Shown here piece after piece: positions 19,171-27,594 of a stretch of DNA of 31,571 nt. Source of the stretch: a virus; IMG/VR virus record IMGVR_UViG_3300025132_000171, positions 1 through 31,571 of that record. One strand, 5' to 3'. A program made the translations under genes and the position numbers. Under the pieces are notes generated by a model, which did no database searches, was not told the origin of the DNA, and was given only the letters and a program-made list of their open reading frames with translations. Each line of letters starts with the position of its first letter. The stretch's first letter is position 1.

Positions 19171-19550
19171 TTAATTGCCTCCTCCCAGGTTTTACGCTCA
19201 CACCCATCTATAAAACGATTTTTTGAGAGTCGTGTTGACTTGCCGGTAATGGTCGCGGTGTTTCGGAATATCACTTTCCTCAACGGAAGAGCAACGCAAG
19301 CAACAATGTCACAAGTTTCGCTAGTAATCTTAGTTTTAACCCGAGAGCCTCGCGTGGTCGCAAAATGGAAAAGAGTGCGGTCAACACGCTCAAGTTTGTT
19401 GGCGGTCTTGACCTCAACCCTCCAAAATTCCCCGGCGTCAAAGGCCAAGAGATCGGCCCCTTTTGTTGGCGACACCATTGTCTGAATCCCCATCTCAATC
19501 AACACGGCTGCCGCCAAATGCTCGCCAGCTTGCCCGACTGTGATATTCAC
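19161..19550 (-). CDS. PD-(D/E)XK nuclease in the lysis region
   Basis: A 129-residue protein with E10 (G-Q-A-G-E-H-L), D33 (K-G-A-D-L-L-A-F), and E46 and K48 (W-R-V-E-V-K-T), the full PD-(D/E)XK set. After it comes a cysteine-containing C-D-I-V-A-C-V-A segment and a conserved-looking G-C-E-R-K-T-W-E-E-A end. It resembles restriction- or resolvase-like small nucleases. A nuclease among lysis genes may degrade host DNA, process packaged DNA or act as a mobile endonuclease. GTG start overlapping the preceding stop (GTGA). Confidence 0.75.
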   Translation of the reverse strand: MNITVGQAGEHLAAAVLIEMGIQTMVSPTKGADLLAFDAGEFWRVEVKTANKLERVDRTLFHFATTRGSRVKTKITSETCDIVACVALPLRKVIFRNTATITGKSTRLSKNRFIDGCERKTWEEAIKWK

Positions 19551-19855
19551 TCAGCGTCGGCGAGGATGGCGGCTAAACACTCCTCTCCTTTTGGTTGTGA
19601 TATCGTGATAACGGCGCGCCCGGTGAGTAGGTGCATCCAAACCACGACCATCGATTGACTGGAGTCTGTTTTTGAGTCCAACAATCCGCGAGTCATTGGC
19701 TCAAACTCTCCACGGGTCATCGCCTCTGAAAGCTGACGATCAGCCCAGCAGGGCATGGTCATCGTTGCCAAATTGTTGGGTGGGGAAATTTTGAATTCTG
19801 CCGCCGTCGTTGGTGCGACGAGCAGAATCAGCGCGATTAACGCGCGGATAACCAT
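19547..19855 (-). CDS. Exported small protein (102 aa)
   Basis: From the ATG at 19855 the first 20 residues form a signal peptide (M-V-I-R-A-L-I-A-L-I-L-L-V-A-P-T-T-A-A-E) with cleavage likely after T-T-A or A-A. The mature part has two cysteines and a W-M-H-L-L-T-G-R segment. The longer frame upstream is the shadow of the 51-aa gene. A periplasmic protein in a lysis cassette could be a lysis regulator, an inhibitor or an anti-superinfection factor; no family is recognised. Confidence 0.65.
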   Translation of the reverse strand: MVIRALIALILLVAPTTAAEFKISPPNNLATMTMPCWADRQLSEAMTRGEFEPMTRGLLDSKTDSSQSMVVVWMHLLTGRAVITISQPKGEECLAAILADAE

Positions 19856-19992
19856 TTTCGAAAAACCCCAATCATGCGCCCAGCATACCACGCAATCGTG
19901 AACGCTGCGGCAATTTCTGGCAGCCAAGATAAAAAAGCCGCCAAGCCATTGAGACCGGCGGCGGCATCTCCAAGATTTTTGAGATCGTTCAT
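19837..19992 (-). CDS. Candidate second holin (51 aa)
   Basis: A 51-codon frame: M-N-D-L-K-N-L-G-D-A-A-A-G-L-N-G-L-A-A-F, then W-L-P-E-I-A-A-A-F-T-I-A-W-Y-A-G-R-M-I, with a basic end. This matches, from memory, small T7-group and cyanophage membrane proteins thought to be holins. Its ATG overlaps the preceding stop (ATGA), and it runs 19 bases into the exported-protein gene. The hydrophobic stretch covers about residues 14-42, one or two spans. Confidence 0.65.
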   Translation of the reverse strand: MNDLKNLGDAAAGLNGLAAFLSWLPEIAAAFTIAWYAGRMIGVFRKWLSAR

Positions 19993-20210
19993 ATTTCTGT
20001 CGGCTTGCGGAAGCAGTCAATCTGCTTAACAGGGGAGTCACCGTAATGCTCGCGCGCCAACAATTTTAACCCGTCAAGATTTTCTCGAACGTGTTCCTGG
20101 CAGTAGGTAGCATTAGAAAACTCAAGCGGCTTCCCATACAAGTGAGTCACCGTCAGAGCGTCGTTTTCTGCGTCCAGCGCCACGAACATAAAAATCACAA
20201 TAACCCACAT
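19989..20210 (-). CDS. Small protein (73 aa) with hydrophobic start
   Basis: Starts M-W-V-I-V-I-F-M-F-V-A-L, a short hydrophobic run that may act as a signal or anchor, followed by a soluble part with two cysteines (T-Y-C-Q-E-H near 37 and I-D-C-F near 66) that could form a disulfide outside the cytoplasm. It lies between the fibre chaperone gene and the candidate holin, and its stop overlaps the latter's start. No strong Shine-Dalgarno is seen. The family is unknown. Confidence 0.6.
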   Translation of the reverse strand: MWVIVIFMFVALDAENDALTVTHLYGKPLEFSNATYCQEHVRENLDGLKLLAREHYGDSPVKQIDCFRKPTEI

Positions 20211-20213
20211 TGT

Positions 20214-20528
20214 TTACGGCTTGTCAGGCCAAGACGGGTTGGCTGCGTCAGAGGTATTTGCTGGCAAATCCCGCAACGCTTGACGATACGCTTTTTGTTC
20301 GTCGCTCATTGTGAGGTCAGACGATGCCCACCAGTCTGTTTCGGCAAGACGGCGATTTCGTTCCTCGCGCAAGTCCTCCCACGGCTTTGCCGCCTCGTAC
20401 TCATCAGTCCAAGTTTGCAGCGTTTCAGCAGACGGTACGCCACCCTCGTACTCAACGACAACATTGTCGGAAACAACCCAACGCACTGTCGGATGCTTCC
20501 AAGACAAGACTGCGCTCAAGTCGCTCAT
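20214..20528 (-). CDS. Tail fibre assembly chaperone-like protein
   Basis: A 104-residue protein with the Phage_tail_APC pattern in its second half: R-N-R-R-L-A-E-T-D-W, then A-Y-R-Q-A-L-R-D-L-P, and W-P-D-K-P at the end. These proteins follow tail fibre genes and help fibre folding or attachment. The ATG overlaps the fibre stop (ATGA), fitting coupled synthesis. Confidence 0.8.
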   Translation of the reverse strand: MSDLSAVLSWKHPTVRWVVSDNVVVEYEGGVPSAETLQTWTDEYEAAKPWEDLREERNRRLAETDWWASSDLTMSDEQKAYRQALRDLPANTSDAANPSWPDKP

Positions 20529-22408
20529 GCGTCGAACTCCGTGATGTGGATTTGAACTCCAGCGTTGTCACCAAACCGCTCGATACTGTGATGACCCGAG
20601 CCGAGATAAGCAGTGCCTGATGTGTTTCCGACCATTCCGAATCTCAATTTGTAGGTTATTTCGCTTGTATCGGCAGCGGTATCCTCGACCATCATCGACA
20701 TGATGTGAGGCCCATTATTTGAGCCGGGGTTGTTTTCAAAAAAGCAACTCCGTATGGCGCTGGCGTCGCTATTTTTGAAAAGAGCAAGCGCCATGTCGAT
20801 TTGGGTTCCGGTCACCGCCGCTTGGGCAATAATGTGAACTACTATTTTGTTGCCGGCCTCTACCGGCGTATAGGCAACCGTCGTGTACTGAGCGCCCTCG
20901 TCAGATTGCGGCACCGTGTCGTCGTCGGGGAAAGTGGATGTCGTGCTAGTGCGCGTTGCAACATTTGCATTTTGGTATTTGACAACTTTGCCACCACTGA
21001 CCGCCCCAAACGCGACATCGGTTCCATCCGAAACCAAGGCCTGTCCCGACGTTCCGGGTCCGATAACAGCTGGATTGCCGCTAGCGTCTCCAACAATAAT
21101 TTTGCCTCTCGCGATGCCCGCCATCTTGGCGAGGGTCACGGCATTGTCAGCAATGCTCGCCTCAACAACTGCGTCACTAGCGACTTTCGCCGCCGTGACT
21201 GCGTCGTCCGCGATCATGCTTGTGGCGACTTGTGCATAACTCGGGTCTGTACCGCCAACCAGCACGGTTGATGCTGCGCCAACTGCAAGCCGCGCCGTCG
21301 CGTTTGAGCTATCACGGACGATGATGTCGCCGCGCGTCGTCATCGGATCGGCAAGGGAACCGGCGTTACCTGTGCGAACAAAAGACACAAGCACCGCGTC
21401 GCTATTACTAAACGAGCCGTTTGACACAACGTGAGTCACAACCAGTTTCACGTACCCGCTGGCGTCAGTACTTGCTCCGCTAATTTTGTAAGTCGCAAAA
21501 TTCTGTTGCGCGGCCTTTTTGGTGATTGTCACCTGTCCACGGTCGCTCGTTTGAGTGCTATCGTCCCACGTTAAAAGGAACGCAGACACATCGGGGTTCC
21601 CTGACGCGGCAGTCGAGTCATCGATAAATATTTGAGAGACACTGCCCAAGGTTCCATTATTTAGCCGCAGCACCCCGGCGCCAGGATCGGCATCAGATGT
21701 CGTCGTAGAGAACGTGTAAAGCAAGCCGCCAACGCCATCGGCCCCATCGCTTCCGGCTGCGCCACCGGACCCGGTCGATCCCGTTGCCCCAGTGCTTCCA
21801 ACAGGTATTCCCAAAGCCAGGGCACCAGTCGTATCGTTAAACGAGACAGTTGCATCTTGTGATGCGCCGCCAGATACCGCCACGTTGCTCACGCTGACAG
21901 AGTTCACGCGCCCGGTTGTTGCCTCAATGCTATTTCCATCTGAACTAAAGCTCAAAAGTTTGGACGCGCGCGTGCTGGCGTCATCCGTAAACTCAGGCGT
22001 GGTGATGCTGTTCGTCTTGGAAACCTTAAACGAGCGGTCAAGTTCTTCCTGAATGCCTTGGGCGATAAAGGTTAGGCGGTCAAGCCCGTCCTCGTGACTG
22101 TTGGCCGGGAAGGGATCGTTCTCAACGTAATCCGTTCCCTGGGTCAAAGTCAGTTTGCGCCGAATGACAACCGTCTCGCCAGATGCTGGCGTGTTGCCGG
22201 TCGTAAACGTCACCGTGCCACCCGAGTCACTGCCAGCACCGCTGACGGTGTAATGGGTCGTGAGCGTTTTGATTGTCTCTGTGCCTGCACTTGCGCGAAT
22301 AATTACCTCAAGATCAGCATCGGCGAAAATCTTAAAGGCATACGCAAAGGCAGTTGTAGAGCCGTTGCCTGAATACGAGTTTTTGGTTGTTGTACTACTT
22401 ACGCTCAA
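20525..22408 (-). CDS. Tail fibre with T7 gp17-like N-terminus and collagen-like segment
   Basis: A 627-residue host-recognition fibre. The N-terminal 130 residues match the T7-type tail-attachment domain (S-Y-S-G-N-G-S-T-T-A-F, then F-P-A-N-S-H-E-D-G-L-D-R). Residues about 204-228 are Gly-rich and partly Gly-X-Y, a collagen-like shaft. Further on come repeats of I-A-D-N-A-V-T-L-A-K-type and a 170-residue C-terminal head. It is a probable trimer. The start is TTG, overlapping the preceding stop, with AAGGAGGTGG just before it. Confidence 0.9.
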   Translation of the reverse strand: MSVSSTTTKNSYSGNGSTTAFAYAFKIFADADLEVIIRASAGTETIKTLTTHYTVSGAGSDSGGTVTFTTGNTPASGETVVIRRKLTLTQGTDYVENDPFPANSHEDGLDRLTFIAQGIQEELDRSFKVSKTNSITTPEFTDDASTRASKLLSFSSDGNSIEATTGRVNSVSVSNVAVSGGASQDATVSFNDTTGALALGIPVGSTGATGSTGSGGAAGSDGADGVGGLLYTFSTTTSDADPGAGVLRLNNGTLGSVSQIFIDDSTAASGNPDVSAFLLTWDDSTQTSDRGQVTITKKAAQQNFATYKISGASTDASGYVKLVVTHVVSNGSFSNSDAVLVSFVRTGNAGSLADPMTTRGDIIVRDSSNATARLAVGAASTVLVGGTDPSYAQVATSMIADDAVTAAKVASDAVVEASIADNAVTLAKMAGIARGKIIVGDASGNPAVIGPGTSGQALVSDGTDVAFGAVSGGKVVKYQNANVATRTSTTSTFPDDDTVPQSDEGAQYTTVAYTPVEAGNKIVVHIIAQAAVTGTQIDMALALFKNSDASAIRSCFFENNPGSNNGPHIMSMMVEDTAADTSEITYKLRFGMVGNTSGTAYLGSGHHSIERFGDNAGVQIHITEFDA

Positions 22409-24540
22409 TTTCCACCTCCTTGTGGCTCATCCGGCGATCCGAGTGCCTTTACAAACTCTTCAATTGGCTCACGCAAACTTGGGTCTGCTGCCGTAATCGC
22501 CGTGAGCCTACCCATGTGTCCAGCTATGGCATCGGCGTTTGTGATTGGGGTTGTAAGCCAGTTGATGAACTTGGGGCTTGTAATAAGTTTGGCGGCAAGC
22601 CTTGGAGCTAAAACGCCCGCAAAAGCACCCGCAACGCCGCCCGTTTGTGGATCACCACCCGCCGCCATACTTAATAAACCGCCACCCAAGGCTTGCAACG
22701 ACATAAACGTCACCATTAGCTTGCCGCTGTTGCTTGTGTTGGCAAATCTCTCAACGCCTTTAAAAGACGATGCGATTTCTACGAGATTATCTAAACCTTT
22801 ACGCATATCGGCGTAACGCTTCCCGCCAAACAATGCGTCTTTTGCCTCGTTTGACATGCCCGACCAATTACTCATAAATTCTTTAACAGAAAACACCTCA
22901 CCGGTAGCATCTTGTCCGCCTTTTCTGGCAAGGCCCATGTTGTTCAAAACACTAGCGCCGATAACGTCCCACTCTTCTGGCTCAAATTGCTGACGCATGC
23001 GGCGTAGTTGAGACCCACCGTCACCAATTCGCGACATGGCAAACGTGAACGCACGCTCATCAGCATCAAGTTTTTTGATTTTGTTAAGAGTCACGCCTGC
23101 CGTTGACATAAATTTTCTATAATAACGGTCGGCACGAGCCATAGCTTTCTCCGCTTGTGGCCCTGCGTATTTGGCTGCCGCCACCATGTCCAAAGTCATG
23201 GCCGCATACACTTGTTTGAAGACTTCATTTTCTGCGCTTGTTGAGCCCGCCAGCACTGGGTCGTCCAAATTTTTTCCCAAAGCGGTGCGCAAGGCGCGCA
23301 AATCCTCAAAGCGCACCGTGTTCAAAATTTCTTCACCTGTGCTGTCTAGTTCAATTTGTCGCAGATATCCAAGGGCTTTTCCATGCGACTGATTCAATGC
23401 TGCTGGCGCATTGGCTAAGCGCGACTCAAGATCAAGGCGTAACGCTTTAACATTATCAATAGCGACTGGCGCGTCTTTGCCGATCAAGTCCATAACTTTG
23501 TCGTATTCAATTCCCGCCTTGCTATCAAACCGCTCCGCCGCTCGTTCAGCGGCTTCTCGTACTAACTGACCGACGCCTTCTTTTGTTCGTGGCGTTCCGA
23601 TTTCTTTCACTAAATCATCTGAAGCCGATTTGATTTGCGTTAAAATACGTTCCGCCTGCTCTTGCACAATTGAGGCGCTAAACGGACTGCCTTCCGCTAC
23701 CTTTTCCAAAAGGGCAACAGTGTTGCTGTTTGAGATAGTTGCTGCCGTGGGATCAATACGGAGACTGCGAAACTTTTCCGCAAGCAGACGACCTCTTGGC
23801 GTAACGCCGACAATAGCCTTTTTGATTCCCTTTTCAATTAGCTCTACAGGCTTTCCTAAGACCACCTCGCCCAATCGTTGGCCGACCGCGCCTAATCCAA
23901 ACTCAAATACCGGCTGAGAAGCGCGATCAATTATGCTGCGCGTATCTACACGACCACCAATCAACCCCGCCGATATATCAAACAACTCCGCGCCAACAGC
24001 GCCCCCAAATCCAGCGCCAATTGCTGCGCCGCCGGGTACAGTGACAGGAGCAGCGGGGCCACCAGCTAGACCTGTTAGTGCGCCTCCCGCCGCACCTAGT
24101 CCCGATGCCACGGCAACTGTTGCCTCCTTTGCCACACTGGCAACATCGCCAAGGTCTAAGCCTTCTGGGTTGTATAAAGTTATCCGTCCGGTTTCTGGCT
24201 CCGTATAGACAAAATTGTCGTCGCCGTATGGTATGGCATCAGGGTAATAGCGTTGGATGTTTGCCAAGCGGTCTTGCGGGGCAGCCGAGCCAACGATTGC
24301 GCGCACCGTTGCGGGCGATCCTGACTCCCCATCAATGACCGATTTGAACCTGTCTGATTCTAAAAAAGTGCGAACAACATTTTGCCTTTTTTCATCTGTA
24401 TCCGCTGCACTTGCGGGAATATCGAGAGCAATAGGTCCGTACTCAATCCGCACAAGCTCATCGGCAGGCGCGGGCGGTGCTTGCGGCTCAACAACGCCCT
24501 CAGCGTCGTCGGCTACTGTGGCGCCTTGCAGTTCTGACAT
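22405..24540 (-). CDS. Internal virion (ejection) protein, 711 aa
   Basis: An acidic N-terminus is followed by a Gly/Ala-rich hydrophobic stretch (about residues 140-200), a long helical middle, and a second Gly-rich hydrophobic segment near 630-670. This layout and the position between another internal protein and the fibre gene fit DNA-ejection proteins that form a channel across the cell envelope. There is no visible lysozyme motif. It overlaps its neighbours by ATG/TTG junctions. The sequence shows no close family I can name. Confidence 0.7.
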   Translation of the reverse strand: MSELQGATVADDAEGVVEPQAPPAPADELVRIEYGPIALDIPASAADTDEKRQNVVRTFLESDRFKSVIDGESGSPATVRAIVGSAAPQDRLANIQRYYPDAIPYGDDNFVYTEPETGRITLYNPEGLDLGDVASVAKEATVAVASGLGAAGGALTGLAGGPAAPVTVPGGAAIGAGFGGAVGAELFDISAGLIGGRVDTRSIIDRASQPVFEFGLGAVGQRLGEVVLGKPVELIEKGIKKAIVGVTPRGRLLAEKFRSLRIDPTAATISNSNTVALLEKVAEGSPFSASIVQEQAERILTQIKSASDDLVKEIGTPRTKEGVGQLVREAAERAAERFDSKAGIEYDKVMDLIGKDAPVAIDNVKALRLDLESRLANAPAALNQSHGKALGYLRQIELDSTGEEILNTVRFEDLRALRTALGKNLDDPVLAGSTSAENEVFKQVYAAMTLDMVAAAKYAGPQAEKAMARADRYYRKFMSTAGVTLNKIKKLDADERAFTFAMSRIGDGGSQLRRMRQQFEPEEWDVIGASVLNNMGLARKGGQDATGEVFSVKEFMSNWSGMSNEAKDALFGGKRYADMRKGLDNLVEIASSFKGVERFANTSNSGKLMVTFMSLQALGGGLLSMAAGGDPQTGGVAGAFAGVLAPRLAAKLITSPKFINWLTTPITNADAIAGHMGRLTAITAADPSLREPIEEFVKALGSPDEPQGGGN

Positions 24541-26636
24541 TATTGACCCGGCGTTTCTTGGCCCAGCGCGTTAAGCCTGAAAACTTTTTTAGGCGGCGCT
24601 ACGGGCGCGGCAGGCGGCGTGCCGTCTGTGGTCGTTGGCTCTAATTCTGCGTCTGTCGTTGATGTTCGTTGTTCCTGTTGAGGAGCGCCTAATTGAATTG
24701 GACTCAGAACAACCTTGTCAGGGTCAAGTTTGTAACTTAGTGCAAGCTCTCTATATTGCCGCTCACGCCCCTGTTGTGTTTTTGTTTGCGCCTCTAATAA
24801 TCGGCCTGCCTCGGCAACAAACTCTTGGCGGGCTTGCGGGCCTAACGTCGTGCCTTTTACAACGCGATTGTAAGATGCCTTGAAACGCTCAGGAATTGAG
24901 GCGGCAAAAGCCGCCGTCCTAAACTCGCTCTCGCGAACCACCGAACCAGGGTCCAGCATTTTCATAAAATTAAAAATTAAAGAAAGATCGCCCGGTGGGC
25001 TTACATTTTGCCCAGCAATTTGCACCTTGTTAAATGCATCGCGAACCGCAACAAAATCTTCTGAGCCTTTGATAAATTCTTTGCGCAACGAGGATTCATC
25101 TTTAAATGCGCCGCCCCTTGTGCCAATATCAAGGCCTAAAATTTTAGCCTTTTCGCTCATCGTTAAATCGCGGCCTAAAATTATTTGTGCGTTGGTAATT
25201 TGTCTCTGATTGTCCAAGAGGCTTTTGTTTTGGTCATCATCGTATTTAATGAATTGACGTCGATAGTTTTCCTGCGCACTCGGATCAAGCGCCACTGCTA
25301 TGCCAGGAGTATTAAACAACTCGCGCGCATCTTTGATTTGTGCATTTGCAATATACCCATCGAGCGCGGCCTCAATCAGGTCTTGTCTCCCGCCCTCTCG
25401 CGCAAGTTCCTCTTGTTCCGTGTTCAAAAACTTTGAAGCGGACTCGCTTATTGTTTGGTCTAACAATTCTAGACCTTGCGGTAAAAAGGTTGGATTTTTT
25501 GTTACATCCACAGTAAGTCCACGTAAATCCGAGCCAATCTGCCTTTGCGCATTTTGCAATTGAGCTTTTCGACGCAAGTCGCCAATTTTTAGAGAATGCT
25601 TAGTGCGGAGTTTTTGCAAGTTCATGCTCAACTCTGCCTTGCTTTCAGACGTACCCTGATGCGCGTCTAACGTGCTTTGCATCATTTCGTCAGCTTGGCG
25701 CATAAAGGTGCTTGATGTCTCTTCTGAGGCCATGTTTTCCTCGAGGTTAAATTGTTGCACTAACCCTTGAAGGCTTGCGTCAAAGTCTGTTTGCGCCAAC
25801 TCCCGTTGCCGCTTCTGTTCTTTGTCTTGGATGCTGCGCTGGCTTTTTGCGGTCGTTACGGTTTCCTTGACCAGCTTATTGACTTGCTCTTGGCTAAGGT
25901 TGTCTCGCGCCGCGTTTAAGATTGGGTCTTGAGAGTTTCCGCTTTGGAAGCCCTCAATCGTGTCATTGATGTCGGCGCCCTTTTGAACCGTATTGGCAAG
26001 AGTGGAGCGCGCTAAACGCTCAAAAAATTTGTTGCGCTTTTTTTCTATTTTTGCAGGACCAAAGTCGGCCTCCGCCTCGGTCAAGGCGTCTAATTGATTT
26101 TGCACCGCGACTGCGCGCCCGTTTGCGGAAAGCAACGGATTACTTGCAATCTCAATTAATGTCGTTGTGTCGCGATCTAGCAAAACCTCTCGTTGCTGTA
26201 CGACGCGCTCGTTGTTGCGGCGACTGAAGTCCACTCTGTTGTTGAACTCAATTTGACGCGCGCGGCGGGTAAAGGCATCACGCGCCATACCTCCAGACAA
26301 ACCCGACTTAAATTTATCAACAAGCAACCGGCTCTTTTCAGCGTACACTTTGTCGGCATTCGCCATGTTTGGCGTCTGCAATAACTCAGACGAAAGTTGT
26401 TGCAACTCTACGCTCAGGTTTGCGCTTGCTTCCGCTGCCTCGTTATCAGCGCCAACTTGCATTTTTTTGAGGCCAAACTGAGATATTTCTTGCCCGAATT
26501 GTGCAAGAGCTTGCCCTCGTTCTGCTAAGGCACGGGCGGGCGCGCCAAGGGCCGCGCCACTAATCTGTGCCGTTGAGAACTGGCGCCCGCCACTCCTTGG
26601 GATTGCGCGTTGGGCTTCGTAAGTTGGGACTCTCAT
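24540..26636 (-). CDS. Internal virion protein, 698 aa, helical
   Basis: Gln-, Ala- and Glu-rich and helical over most of its length, with an N-terminal Y-E-A-Q-R-A-I-P motif and a disordered Thr/Pro-rich tail (about 650-690). This composition is typical of the large core proteins inside podovirus heads. The ATG overlaps the preceding stop (TAATG), as does its own stop with the next gene. No enzymatic motif is seen; an assignment to T7 gp15 or gp16 would be guesswork. Confidence 0.7.
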   Translation of the reverse strand: MRVPTYEAQRAIPRSGGRQFSTAQISGAALGAPARALAERGQALAQFGQEISQFGLKKMQVGADNEAAEASANLSVELQQLSSELLQTPNMANADKVYAEKSRLLVDKFKSGLSGGMARDAFTRRARQIEFNNRVDFSRRNNERVVQQREVLLDRDTTTLIEIASNPLLSANGRAVAVQNQLDALTEAEADFGPAKIEKKRNKFFERLARSTLANTVQKGADINDTIEGFQSGNSQDPILNAARDNLSQEQVNKLVKETVTTAKSQRSIQDKEQKRQRELAQTDFDASLQGLVQQFNLEENMASEETSSTFMRQADEMMQSTLDAHQGTSESKAELSMNLQKLRTKHSLKIGDLRRKAQLQNAQRQIGSDLRGLTVDVTKNPTFLPQGLELLDQTISESASKFLNTEQEELAREGGRQDLIEAALDGYIANAQIKDARELFNTPGIAVALDPSAQENYRRQFIKYDDDQNKSLLDNQRQITNAQIILGRDLTMSEKAKILGLDIGTRGGAFKDESSLRKEFIKGSEDFVAVRDAFNKVQIAGQNVSPPGDLSLIFNFMKMLDPGSVVRESEFRTAAFAASIPERFKASYNRVVKGTTLGPQARQEFVAEAGRLLEAQTKTQQGRERQYRELALSYKLDPDKVVLSPIQLGAPQQEQRTSTTDAELEPTTTDGTPPAAPVAPPKKVFRLNALGQETPGQ

Positions 26637-27157
26637 TAAACTAACTGCGCACCCGCTTTGAAGATACCCGACAACGCTTTGAACCGTGCCGTTCCAGCGC
26701 GAATGCTTGATGCCATGCGCTGTTGTCCGCCTTCGAGTAAGGCAACATTACCCGCAAGGCGCTGATTGGTAGCTTGCTCACGCAGCTTTGTGGCATCACC
26801 AGCGGTCTCCAGTTTAATCAACTGCACCTCCTCCTCACCTTCACTCGCGTTTTCCATCAACACTTGCAACGGTGTGCCGGTGGTTGCTACAACGCCGCCC
26901 TTGCGGAATGCGGTTTCTGTTTGTGCTTGCAGTTTTGCAAACTTTTTGCGGAATCGAACTTCCTCACGACCGCCAACACGCTCTCGCAAATCTGCCTCGC
27001 GCTCTGCCACACGCGCGTTGCGATCTCGTATTGATTTGTTGAACTCTGCCGCCTGCATTTGAGCGGCGCCAAGTTTGTCAAAGCCTTTAGCAGTTTGCAT
27101 CTGGCCATAGGCGCTGATCGCGGTGCCAGCGGCGAACAAAGCTGTCCCAACAGTCAT
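26636..27157 (-). CDS. Internal virion protein, T7 gp14-like
   Basis: A 173-residue protein. An N-terminal hydrophobic helix (T-A-L-F-A-A-G-T-A-I-S-A-Y-G) precedes a long coiled region (N-K-S-I-R-D-R-N-A-R-V-A-E-R-E-A) and a segment T-G-T-P-L-Q-V-L-M-E-N. This is the usual build of gp14-like proteins, which reach the outer membrane first during ejection. The ATG at 27157 overlaps the preceding stop (ATGA) with AAGGTGG upstream, so the GTG five codons earlier is not needed. Confidence 0.8.
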   Translation of the reverse strand: MTVGTALFAAGTAISAYGQMQTAKGFDKLGAAQMQAAEFNKSIRDRNARVAEREADLRERVGGREEVRFRKKFAKLQAQTETAFRKGGVVATTGTPLQVLMENASEGEEEVQLIKLETAGDATKLREQATNQRLAGNVALLEGGQQRMASSIRAGTARFKALSGIFKAGAQLV

Positions 27158-27594
27158 AGTGTCAAAGCCCACCTTTCATAGTCTTCACGGTTTGCGCCGA
27201 ACTGTTTCATCGTGCCTTCATTCTCCATGCCCATAAAACGAGCCAACCGCGCAGCATCGTTCCAGCCGATTTGCGTCACCGCCTGCAACCGCCAAAAGCC
27301 ATGCTCATCAGCGATCCTCAGCAAATCTCTTTTTATGTGGCTAAACAGAGAAACGCTTGGTTTGCTCAATCTGTCACTCGCCAAAAACCACACCTCGGCA
27401 ACGCCAGGCCAAAGTTGGTAAACGCCCGCCGACAAAATCAAGTGGCCGTTATCGATGGCGCTGAACGCCATTTCCTCGTTTACGAGCGCATCAATAAAAT
27501 TTGCAACCCAAGGCGATGGTCGGTTGCGGTCATCGTTTAAGTTCCCCTCAAGCAGCGCCCGTCCGTGCGCCGCCTCAAAAGGTACAATTCTCAC
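27154..27594 (-). CDS. T7 gp13-like protein with acetyltransferase-like fold
   Basis: A 146-residue protein: A-G-V-Y-Q-L-W-P-G-V-A-E-V-W-F, then Q-A-V-T-Q-I-G-W-N-D-A-A-R-L-A-R-F-M-G-M-E-N-E-G in two blocks. This is the GNAT-like pattern of T7 gp13-type proteins needed for internal core assembly. Acetyltransferase activity is not implied. The start is GTG overlapping the nozzle stop (GTGA). Confidence 0.75.
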   Translation of the reverse strand: MRIVPFEAAHGRALLEGNLNDDRNRPSPWVANFIDALVNEEMAFSAIDNGHLILSAGVYQLWPGVAEVWFLASDRLSKPSVSLFSHIKRDLLRIADEHGFWRLQAVTQIGWNDAARLARFMGMENEGTMKQFGANREDYERWALTL

